DNA of 64,000 nt, taken from assembly GCA_947475545.1 (NCBI GenBank), contig CANJLL010000008.1, positions 1-64,000 on the forward strand, read 5' to 3'. The translations under genes were made by a program, and so were the position numbers. Positions 57,825-64,000 of the stretch are shown piece by piece. Origin of the DNA: Chloroflexota bacterium. Lineage in GTDB: Bacteria > Chloroflexota > Limnocylindria > Limnocylindrales > CSP1-4. The notes under the pieces were generated by a model. It worked only from the letters and a program-made list of their open reading frames with translations. It did no database searches and was not told where the DNA came from. Numbering within the stretch: the stretch's first letter is position 1; each line of letters starts with the position of its first letter.

Positions 57825-59039
57825 ATGAGCACGATCGACGTTGGCCAGAGTCTCGCCAACCTCAAGCTCGAACGGGACGCGATCCAGCTCTATGACGCCC
57901 TCGCGTCCATCGAGAAGCGCCCGGAGCGCGCCGAGGCGTTCCGCAGGATCGCCGGCAACGAACGCCGCCACGCCGAGATCTGGGCCGCTCGGCTCGGGGA
58001 GCTGGGTGCCACCGTCCCGCCGACCAGCGCGCCGCGCGCCCGCGTGCGGTTCATCATCCTGCTCGCGCGGCTCCTCGGGACCCGCGCCGTCAGCGGGCTG
58101 GTCCAGGTGCTGGAGGGCGACGAGGACGCCCTCTATGGCAGCCAGGCATCGCCCGAGGTCGCCTCGATCGGCGCCGACGAGCGGGAACACGCCCAGATCT
58201 GGCAGCAGATGGACGGCAAGCCCGCGACCCCCGTGGTCACCGCGACGCCGGCGCAGGCCGCCGCGTTCGCGACCATCAGCGCGGCCCGCGATGACGGGAC
58301 TCTCGCCCGGAGCGGCGGGCTCAAGGCGCGGGAGATCGGCGCCAACGAGCGATGGCATCGGTCCAGCCGCTCGGGCACGCTGCGCGCCTCCATCTTCGGT
58401 GCGTCGGACGGGCTGGTCAGCAACCTGTCGCTGGTCATGGGCGTGGCCGGCGCCTCGTCCAACGACCCCAAGTTCATCCTGTTGGCCGGTATCGCCGGGC
58501 TGCTCGCCGGCGCCGGCAGCATGGCCGCGGGCGAGTACATCTCGATGACTTCGCAGCGCGAGCAGTTCGAGCACCAGATCGCCCTGGAGCGCGCGGAGTT
58601 CGAGATCCTGCCCGAGGCGGAGGAAGCGGAGCTGGCGGCCATCTACCGCGCAAAGGGGCTCACCGACGAGGAGGCAACCGCGTTCGCGAGCCGCCTCATG
58701 CAGGATCCCAGGCAGGCCCTCGACACGCTCATCCGGGAGGAGCTTGGCCTGGACCCCGACGAGCTGGGATCCACCTGGGGCGCGGCCGGGGGCTCCTTCC
58801 TGGCGTTCGCCGTGGGCGCCGTGATCCCCGTGGTTCCGTTCCTGTTCGGCGGCGGCACGCTGGCCTTCGGGCTATCGATCGGGCTGAGCCTGGTCGCGCT
58901 CTTCGGCGTCGGCGCGGGCGTGAGCCTGGTCACCGGCCGGAGCCTCGTCTACTCGGGCGTGCGGCAGGTCATGATCGGCATGCTGGCGGCGGGCATCACC
59001 TACGCGGTGGGCCTCCTCGTCGGCGTCTCGGTGGGGTAG
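57825..59039 (+). CDS. Rubrerythrin-VIT1/CCC1 fusion (membrane-bound ferritin-like, MbfA/Erv type)
   Basis: 404 residues. Residues about 1-155 are a ferritin-like diiron domain: LERDAIQLYDALASIEKRPERAEAFRRIAGNERRHAEIW and IGADEREHAQIWQQM carry the ExxH-type ligands. Residues about 180-404 form the VIT1/CCC1 transporter: RSGTLRASIFGASDGLVSNLSLVMGVAGAS, GLLAGAGSMAAGEYISMTSQREQFEHQ, the cytoplasmic Glu-rich helices (ALERAEFEILPEAEEAELAAIYRAKGLTDEEA) and three C-terminal membrane helices. Homologues export iron or manganese and protect against peroxide stress. Divergent promoter shared with the ornithine-cyclodeaminase-like gene. Confidence 0.92.
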   Translation: MSTIDVGQSLANLKLERDAIQLYDALASIEKRPERAEAFRRIAGNERRHAEIWAARLGELGATVPPTSAPRARVRFIILLARLLGTRAVSGLVQVLEGDEDALYGSQASPEVASIGADEREHAQIWQQMDGKPATPVVTATPAQAAAFATISAARDDGTLARSGGLKAREIGANERWHRSSRSGTLRASIFGASDGLVSNLSLVMGVAGASSNDPKFILLAGIAGLLAGAGSMAAGEYISMTSQREQFEHQIALERAEFEILPEAEEAELAAIYRAKGLTDEEATAFASRLMQDPRQALDTLIREELGLDPDELGSTWGAAGGSFLAFAVGAVIPVVPFLFGGGTLAFGLSIGLSLVALFGVGAGVSLVTGRSLVYSGVRQVMIGMLAAGITYAVGLLVGVSVG

Positions 59040-59043
59040 GGCG

Positions 59044-59454
59044 ATGGCACGAACGCTCCGGACCCTCGCGATCGCCGCAGCCACCAGCCTGGGCCTCGTC
59101 CTCTACCTGATTCTCTGGTTCCACTGGCCGGTCACGCTGTCGCTGGCGGTCGCCGCATTGCTCGGGATGCTGGTCGTGGTGACCTCGACGTCACTCGGCG
59201 AGGATTCCGCTGCGGCCGACGCGGCATGGCAGGCGGCGGCGCCTGACCTGCTGGATCAACCGGGGCTGGCGCTCGCGCGGTCGCCGTCGGCGGGTGTGGC
59301 CGAAGGCGACGAAGCGGCCGACGGGGACCAGGGCGTCGACGGCATGGCCGACAGCGCGGGGGGCGCCGCCGCCGCGTCCGGTAGCGCAGACGTCATCGCC
59401 GCGTCCGGCGCCGCCGCGTCCGGCGCATCGTCGGGCGGCGGGAGCTTCAAGTAG
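59044..59454 (+). CDS. Small membrane protein with low-complexity tail
   Basis: 136 residues, 4 nt after the VIT1 stop. Two hydrophobic helices (about 5-24 and 29-47), then an acidic, Ala/Gly/Ser-rich tail. The last about 66 codons (59256-59454) overlap the minus-strand gene that converges on it. No family recognised. The overlap and the repetitive GCGTCCGGC codons make the true extent uncertain. Confidence 0.5.
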   Translation: MARTLRTLAIAAATSLGLVLYLILWFHWPVTLSLAVAALLGMLVVVTSTSLGEDSAAADAAWQAAAPDLLDQPGLALARSPSAGVAEGDEAADGDQGVDGMADSAGGAAAASGSADVIAASGAAASGASSGGGSFK

Positions 59455-59669
59455 GCCCGGTGCTCACGCAGCACCGCCGTCACGGCCGCCGAATCCCAGC
59501 GCCGGTCCGTCGGGCGCAACTGCGCGGCGATCCAGGCGGCCTCCACCTCCAGCTCCGCCTCGCCGATCTCGACATCGCGGCGTGCCAGCTCCGCGAGGAT
59601 CAGCCAGACCAGCCCGGCCCCGATCACGAGGCCCAGGATCAGCAACCACCAGTCGAACTCGGCCGTCAT
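59256..59669 (-). CDS. Small membrane-anchored protein
   Basis: 137 residues from ATG 59669. One N-terminal helix (FDWWLLILGLVIGAGLVWLILAELA) then a charged helical region (RRDVEIGEAELEVEAAWIAAQLRPTDRRWDSAAVTAVLREHRAYL) that looks more protein-like than the tail, which is Ala/Pro/Asp-rich and antisense to the neighbour's tail. No family recognised. Its coding evidence is better over 59470-59669 than over the overlap; the true C-terminus could lie near 59450 if a frameshift has removed an earlier stop. Confidence 0.5.
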   Translation of the reverse strand: MTAEFDWWLLILGLVIGAGLVWLILAELARRDVEIGEAELEVEAAWIAAQLRPTDRRWDSAAVTAVLREHRAYLKLPPPDDAPDAAAPDAAMTSALPDAAAAPPALSAMPSTPWSPSAASSPSATPADGDRASASPG

Positions 59670-59740
59670 CGGCGCGAGTCTAGGGCATCCGCGGGGCCGA
59701 CAGCGGGACGTGGCCGTCGCCGCCGGTCCTGGCCTCGGGC

Positions 59741-59746
59741 TACACT
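59741..59746 (+). promoter_or_regulatory. -10 element TACACT, leaderless-type
   Basis: Ends 9 nt before ATG 59756 of lgt, no ribosome site between. Confidence 0.55.
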
Positions 59747-59755
59747 GCCGGCACA

Positions 59756-60691
59756 ATGATCCCGATCACCCCCACCGCGATCGCCATCCAGCTGGGCCCG
59801 CTCCCGGTCTACTGGTACGGCATCTGCTACGCCGTCGGCCTGGCGCTCGCGTACTTCGTGATGTCGAGCGAGGCGCGCCGGCGCGGGTTTGATATCGAGC
59901 TCCTGGCCAACGGCATGATCATCGTGGCCATCGCCGCCCTGGTGGGGGGCCGCGCGTACCACGTCATCGACCAGTGGGCGCTCTACAAGGACGACCTGCT
60001 CAAGATCATCCTGCCGCCGTATTCGGGCCTGGGTGTCTACGGCGGCCTGGTGACCGGGGTCATCGCCGCCGTCCTGTACGCCCGCTTCAAGGGGGTGCCG
60101 TTCTGGCCCTGGGCCGACGTCGTCGCGCCCGGGCTGTTCGCCATGCAGGCGATCGGGCGCTGGGGCAACTTCTTCAACCAGGAGCTGTACGGGCCGCCTA
60201 CCAGCCTCCCGTGGGGCATCCAGATCGACTGTGCCCACCGGCTCGCCGAGTTCTCGTGCGAGACCTACCCTTTGGCGACCAGCGGCTTCCATCCGCTCTT
60301 CCTGTACGAGAGCGTCGCCGGACTCCTCGGGATGCTGTTCCTGCTCTGGCTCGCCCGGAGCAGCCGCATCCGCCTGCGCCATGGGGACCTGCTCCTGGTC
60401 TTCTTCATCTGGTATCCCACCGTGCGCTTCCTGCTGGAGACGCTCCGGACCGACAACTGGAAGGTGGGCGGGATCCCCACGGCGCAGCTGGTGTCCGTGA
60501 TCTTCGTGCTGATCGCGTTCCTGGTACTGCTCTACCGCCACCGGTCCGGGGTCGTGGACCCGGATCCGCTCCTGGGTCCTTCGGCCGCCAAGGCCCGGGA
60601 GCCGGAGCCGGACCCGTTCGCCGACGACGACTGGGACGATGGGGACGATGAGCCAGAGCCCGACTCCCGGTCCGACGCCCGACCCGCCTGA
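59756..60691 (+). CDS. lgt: Prolipoprotein diacylglyceryl transferase Lgt
   Basis: 311 residues with seven membrane helices. It transfers diacylglycerol from phosphatidylglycerol to the lipobox Cys of prolipoproteins, here including the ABC binding protein. Seen: the N-terminal PVYWYGICYAVGLALAYFVM, the GLGVYGGLVTGVIAA segment, the signature GRWGNFFNQELYGPPTSLPWG with catalytic Arg and Asn, HPLFLYESVAGLLG, and the FLLETLRTDNW motif. The C-terminal 50 residues are acidic and extra. Overlaps the next gene by 53 bp. Confidence 0.95.
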   Translation: MIPITPTAIAIQLGPLPVYWYGICYAVGLALAYFVMSSEARRRGFDIELLANGMIIVAIAALVGGRAYHVIDQWALYKDDLLKIILPPYSGLGVYGGLVTGVIAAVLYARFKGVPFWPWADVVAPGLFAMQAIGRWGNFFNQELYGPPTSLPWGIQIDCAHRLAEFSCETYPLATSGFHPLFLYESVAGLLGMLFLLWLARSSRIRLRHGDLLLVFFIWYPTVRFLLETLRTDNWKVGGIPTAQLVSVIFVLIAFLVLLYRHRSGVVDPDPLLGPSAAKAREPEPDPFADDDWDDGDDEPEPDSRSDARPA

Positions 60692-61631
60692 CGCGGCCAC
60701 CGGGCCGAATCTCGCGCCCGGGCCCAATCCGGCCCTCGGGCCCGAGGAGAGTCCGGAGCCGGCGACGGAGCGCAGGCGCCGCCCCGCCGCCCGCGTCCGG
60801 CCAGAGGCGCTCGCCCGCACCCGTGGCGGCGTCCGCGAGGGCCTCGACTGGCTGGGCGGCCCCCCGGCTTCGAAGGCCGGCCTGGCCTGCCGGATTGCCA
60901 GCGTCGTCGCCCGCGCGCTGCTGTTCGGCATCTTCCGTTTCCGGGTCTCGACGTCGGGCCACGAGCTGCTGCCCAAGGGGGGTGGCTTCCTGGTGGTCGC
61001 GGGTGCGCACCGTGGCTGGATGGACCCGCTCCTGGTCCTGCACGCACTCCCGCTGGAGCCGCGTGGCTGGTTCCTCGGGAGCGGCGCCTCTGCGTTCAGC
61101 TCACCCTGGAAGGAGTGGCTGATCCGACGGGTGGGCGGCCTGCTGCCGGTCTGGCGCGGCGGCATCGGGATCGACGGCCACGTCCGGTCCGCCAGGGCCG
61201 TGCTCGACAACGGCGGCGTCTTCATCCAGATGCCGGAGGGAACCGTCAACGGCCCGGCCGGTCGCCTGGGCCCATTCCGGCCAGGCGCTGCGGTCATCGC
61301 ACTGCGCACGGGTGCGCCGATCGTGCCGATCGCCATCGCCGGCACGGAGGAGCTGTACATCGGGCGCCGGATGGCGTCCCGCGTGCTGGCCCCCACCAGT
61401 GTCGCCGAGCTCCTGGGCCCCGACTGGGACGGCGTGCTGCCGCCGCCGGACACGCGCGCCGAGCTGGCGCTGGCCCGCCGCGTCAGTGAGGCGCTGGCGG
61501 CGCGCCTCGACCCGGTCGTCCGGGAGCTCCACCCCGGGACCGTCGATCCTCCCGGTCACCCGCGCCGGCTGCGTCGGCGCCTGACGTGGCTCCTCCTTGG
61601 GCCGGGGCGGCTGGAGCATGACGCCCCCTGA
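60639..61631 (+). CDS. 1-acyl-sn-glycerol-3-phosphate acyltransferase-like (PlsC) protein
   Basis: 330 residues from GTG/ATG near 60639 (an ATG at 60648 is equally likely), starting inside lgt. After a Pro-rich N-terminus (1-60), the PlsC domain has the catalytic H-x4-D motif in VVAGAHRGWMDPLLVLHALPLEP, the acceptor-binding motif in QMPEGTVNGPAGRLGPFRPGAAVIALRTGAPIVPIAIAGTEEL, and the linking LPVWRGG. It acylates lysophosphatidate or a similar acceptor at the membrane. The 53-bp overlap with lgt suggests co-translation, fitting a shared envelope-lipid role. Confidence 0.88.
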   Translation: MGTMSQSPTPGPTPDPPDAATGPNLAPGPNPALGPEESPEPATERRRRPAARVRPEALARTRGGVREGLDWLGGPPASKAGLACRIASVVARALLFGIFRFRVSTSGHELLPKGGGFLVVAGAHRGWMDPLLVLHALPLEPRGWFLGSGASAFSSPWKEWLIRRVGGLLPVWRGGIGIDGHVRSARAVLDNGGVFIQMPEGTVNGPAGRLGPFRPGAAVIALRTGAPIVPIAIAGTEELYIGRRMASRVLAPTSVAELLGPDWDGVLPPPDTRAELALARRVSEALAARLDPVVRELHPGTVDPPGHPRRLRRRLTWLLLGPGRLEHDAP

Positions 61632-61701
61632 CAAGTCCGGGGCGCTCGCCCGGCCGACGCCGGTGGCCCTGGCTCACCTACCTCTGGCGCTGACTTCCCC
61701 G

Positions 61702-61707
61702 TACACT
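61702..61707 (+). promoter_or_regulatory. -10 element TACACT, leaderless-type
   Basis: Ends 6 nt before ATG 61714 of the cystathionine beta-synthase gene. Confidence 0.55.
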
Positions 61708-61713
61708 CCCGCT

Positions 61714-63138
61714 ATGGAGTACGCCGAGACCATCCTCGACCTGGTCGGGAACACGCCTCTCGTCCGCCTCAACCGCGTGACCGCCGACCTGGGGCCCACC
61801 GACACCCAGCCGCTGATCCTCGCGAAGGTGGAGGCGCTCAACCCCGGCGGCTCGGTCAAGGACCGGATCGGCCTGCCGATGATCGACGCGGCGGAGCGGG
61901 CCGGCCTGCTCAAGCCCGGTGGGACCATCGTGGAGCCCACGTCCGGCAACACCGGTCACGGCCTGGCCATCGCCGCCGCGCTCAAGGGCTACCGGTGCGT
62001 CTTCGTGATGGCTGACAAGCAGTCGATCGAGAAGCAGCAGCTCCTGCGCGCGTACGGCGCCGAGGTGGTCCTGTGCCCCACCAACGTGGATCCGGAGTCC
62101 CCGGAGTCGTACTACTCCGTCGCGGCCCGGCTGGCCCGCGATATTCCGGGCGCCTTCAAGCCGGACCAGTACTGGAACCTGGAGAACCCGCGCGCCCATG
62201 AGCGGACCACGGGTCCCGAGATCTGGCGCCAGACGGAGGGCCGGATCACGCACCTGGTTGCCAGCGTCGGCACCGGCGGGACCATCTCGGGCACGGCGCA
62301 CTACCTGCGCGCGCAGCAGCCGGGGATCCGGATCATCGGCGCCGACCCCGAGGGGAGCATCCTGTCCGGCGACACCGCGCGGCCGTACCTGACCGAGGGG
62401 ATCGGCGAGGACTTCTTCCCCGGCACGTACGACGCCGCCGTGGTGGACCGCTGGGTGCGCGTCTCCGACCGGGACGCGTTTGCGATGGCCCGCCGGATCA
62501 CCCGCGAGGAGGGGATCCTGGCCGGCGGCTCGTGCGGGACCGCGGTGGTGGCCGTCCTGGACGAGGCCGCGCGCCTGATGTCCGAGGACCCGGCCGCGGC
62601 TCGCCGGGCCGTCATGGTGGTGATCCTCCCGGACAGCGGCCGGAACTACATCTCCAAGATCTACAACGACGAGTGGCTTCGCTCCAACGGCCTGCTGGCC
62701 ACCACGGGCGCGGTGCTTCGCGTGCTGGACGTCCTGGCGGAACGCCACCACGAGCTCGGCGGCAAGCTGCCGCCGGTGCTGATCGCCCGGACCACCCAGA
62801 CGGTGGGCGAGGCCATCGGGCTGCTTCAGGAGTACGGGATCAGCCAGCTGCCCGTCTCGCAGGACGCGGATGGCGACGCGGTCCACTCGCTGGTGGGCTC
62901 CATCACCGAGAAGGGCCTGCTGGATCGCGCCTACCGGAACCCCACCGTCGTCGAGCGGACGGTGGGCGAGGTCATGGACCGCCCGCTGCCCATCCTGGCG
63001 GCCGACGCGGGGCTCGACGACGCCTTTGCCATCCTGTCGGGCGGGGCCCAGGCGCTGGTGGCGGTCCAGGCGGGCCGGGCGGTGGGCATCCTCACGAAAC
63101 TCGATGTCCTCGAGTACCTGGCCCATCGGCAGGCCTGA
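61714..63138 (+). CDS. Cystathionine beta-synthase
   Basis: 474 residues. Fold type II PLP enzyme with the Schiff-base Lys in LNPGGSVKDRIGLPMID, the substrate loop TSGNTGHGLAIAAALKG, and the phosphate site VGTGGTISG. The C-terminal region (about 335-474) holds a CBS-domain pair (VGEAIGLLQEYGISQLPV..., VGEVMDRPLPILAADAGLDDAFAIL). It lacks the haem-binding N-terminus of animal CBS. It condenses serine (or O-acetylserine) with homocysteine to cystathionine, the first step of transsulfuration to cysteine. One nucleotide separates it from the gamma-synthase/lyase gene. Confidence 0.93.
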   Translation: MEYAETILDLVGNTPLVRLNRVTADLGPTDTQPLILAKVEALNPGGSVKDRIGLPMIDAAERAGLLKPGGTIVEPTSGNTGHGLAIAAALKGYRCVFVMADKQSIEKQQLLRAYGAEVVLCPTNVDPESPESYYSVAARLARDIPGAFKPDQYWNLENPRAHERTTGPEIWRQTEGRITHLVASVGTGGTISGTAHYLRAQQPGIRIIGADPEGSILSGDTARPYLTEGIGEDFFPGTYDAAVVDRWVRVSDRDAFAMARRITREEGILAGGSCGTAVVAVLDEAARLMSEDPAAARRAVMVVILPDSGRNYISKIYNDEWLRSNGLLATTGAVLRVLDVLAERHHELGGKLPPVLIARTTQTVGEAIGLLQEYGISQLPVSQDADGDAVHSLVGSITEKGLLDRAYRNPTVVERTVGEVMDRPLPILAADAGLDDAFAILSGGAQALVAVQAGRAVGILTKLDVLEYLAHRQA

Positions 63139-63139
63139 G

Positions 63140-64000
63140 ATGGCTCACGAGCCGGGCGGGCCGGGCAGCGAGGCGCCGGGCAGCGAGGCTTCGGGCGGCC
63201 TGGAGCCAGCGCTGGGCTTCGAGACCCTGGCCGTTCATGCCGGCGCAGAGCCGGACGAGCTGACCGGGGCGGTCTCCCCGCCCATCTACCAGACCAGCAC
63301 CTACGCCCAGGACGGGGTCGGCCGGCCACGTCTCGGCTTCGAGTACGCCCGGACCCAGAACCCCACCCGGGAGCGGCTTGAGCGTGCCGTCGCGGCGCTG
63401 GAGGGCGGCGGGCACGGCATTGCCTTCGCCTCCGGTTCTGCCACCACGGCCGCCATCGCCGAGCTGGCCGTGGCCGGCGACGAGGTGCTCATCGGCGACG
63501 ACGTCTACGGCGGCACCTACCGCTACTTCGAGCGCGTTCGGCGGCCGGGTGGCCTGGCCGCCACGTACGTCAACCTGGCCACCGGGCAGGATGCGCTCTG
63601 GGAGGCGCTCACCGACCGCACGCGCCTGGTCTGGTTTGAGACGCCCACCAACCCGCTGCTCAAGCTGGTCGACATTGCGGCCACGGCCGCGGCTGTTCAA
63701 CAGCGATATGCCGGCCAGGCGACGCGGCCGCTGGTCGTGGTCGACAACACGTTCGCCTCGCCCGCGCTCCAGCGGCCGCTGGACCTCGGCGCAGACATCG
63801 TCTTTCACTCGGCGACCAAGTACCTCGCCGGGCACAGCGACACGGTGGTCGGGGTCGCGGTGACGCGCGACGCGGCGGTTGCGGACCGGCTTCACTTCAT
63901 CCAGAACGCGGCGGGCGCCGTCCCCGGGCCGTTTGACTGCTTTCTGGTCCTGCGCGGCCTGCGCACGCTGGCGCTGCGGATGGAGCGCCACGTGGCCAAC
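63140..64000 (+). CDS. Cystathionine gamma-synthase/lyase family PLP enzyme (3' end cut by window)
   Basis: 287 codons to the right edge. Trans-sulfuration (Cys/Met metabolism) PLP family: AVHAGAEPDELTGAVSPPIYQTSTYAQ, YARTQNPTRERLERAVAALEGG, FASGSATTAAIAEL, the DDVYGGTYRYFERV loop, VVVDNTFASPALQRPLDLGADIVFHSATKYLAGHSD with the PLP Lys. Operonic with cystathionine beta-synthase, so the gamma-lyase direction (cystathionine to cysteine) is likely, although gamma-synthase cannot be told apart by sequence alone. A Gly/Ser/Glu-rich N-terminal stretch of about 25 residues is extra. Confidence 0.93.
   Translation, partial: MAHEPGGPGSEAPGSEASGGLEPALGFETLAVHAGAEPDELTGAVSPPIYQTSTYAQDGVGRPRLGFEYARTQNPTRERLERAVAALEGGGHGIAFASGSATTAAIAELAVAGDEVLIGDDVYGGTYRYFERVRRPGGLAATYVNLATGQDALWEALTDRTRLVWFETPTNPLLKLVDIAATAAAVQQRYAGQATRPLVVVDNTFASPALQRPLDLGADIVFHSATKYLAGHSDTVVGVAVTRDAAVADRLHFIQNAAGAVPGPFDCFLVLRGLRTLALRMERHVAN

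Overview
The window is about 70% GC and gene-dense on both strands. It looks like one chromosome segment of a free-living, probably uncultured bacterium. Several traits suggest a deep-branching Chloroflexota lineage (Limnocylindria-like), although no rRNA or other phylogenetic marker settles this. They are many GTG/TTG starts, repeated TANNNT boxes 6-9 nt before start codons (leaderless-type promoters), a SufB-SufD pair with a Rieske protein, a CpaF-type ATPase, a LytR-CpsA-Psr protein, and fused two-gene 2-oxoacid:ferredoxin oxidoreductase subunits. The only RNA gene seen is a tRNA-Gly(TCC).

Layout. 1-10161 is a catabolic or assimilatory cluster on the minus strand: a protein with a nucleotidyltransferase-like motif, a molybdopterin oxidoreductase and an ABC importer of the nitrate/sulfonate/taurine type. 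A divergent DUF1989 (urea-carboxylase-associated) gene and a second, paralogous molybdopterin oxidoreductase that runs off the left edge follow. 10276-13334 holds a membrane protein with a 9-bp DRI-coding repeat, the tRNA, and a secreted BPL_N/glutamine-amidotransferase-like protein. 13470-15842 is decayed: an MMPL-transporter gene fragment, a beheaded RepA-like ATPase gene, and an intact IS3-family element with a canonical frameshift site.

16040-29932 has mixed genes: FAH-family hydrolase, secreted subtilase, HAD hydrolase, class V aminotransferase, a CpaF ATPase fused in frame to a RidA-like domain, an LCP protein, a GyrI-like protein, an FAD-dependent amine/amino-acid oxidase, a large membrane protein and a DUF427 protein. 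29947-31520 is a nickel/cobalt permease with a Fur-family regulator and a palindromic operator. 31567-38134 has FabI, an aldehyde dehydrogenase behind a 20-codon leader ORF, a universal stress protein beside a DevS/DevR-like two-component system, and a CoA-transferase.

38667-44944 is a redox module: a hydrogenase-maturation-protease-like protein, then gamma/delta and alpha/beta fused 2-oxoacid:ferredoxin oxidoreductase, then NfnA- and NfnB-like NADPH:ferredoxin transhydrogenase subunits. Together these would link oxoacid oxidation, ferredoxin and NADPH. 45366-52931 is mostly minus-strand stress and transport functions (MMPL, OsmC, YcaQ-type glycosylase, DUF421, NUDIX, DHA2-type MFS). 52993-56376 is a suf operon (sufB, sufD, Rieske) behind a strong promoter with a palindrome between -35 and -10; sufC is absent here.

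56793-64000 holds an ornithine-cyclodeaminase-like gene divergent from a rubrerythrin-VIT1 fusion (probable iron/manganese exporter), a convergent overlapping pair of small membrane proteins, lgt, a PlsC-type acyltransferase, and the transsulfuration pair cystathionine beta-synthase and a cystathionine gamma-synthase/lyase that runs off the right edge. The items most worth following are the CpaF-RidA fusion, the two-paralogue molybdoenzyme/ABC/DUF1989 cluster with its unknown protein, the recurrent leaderless promoter motif, and the oxidoreductase-Nfn operon.
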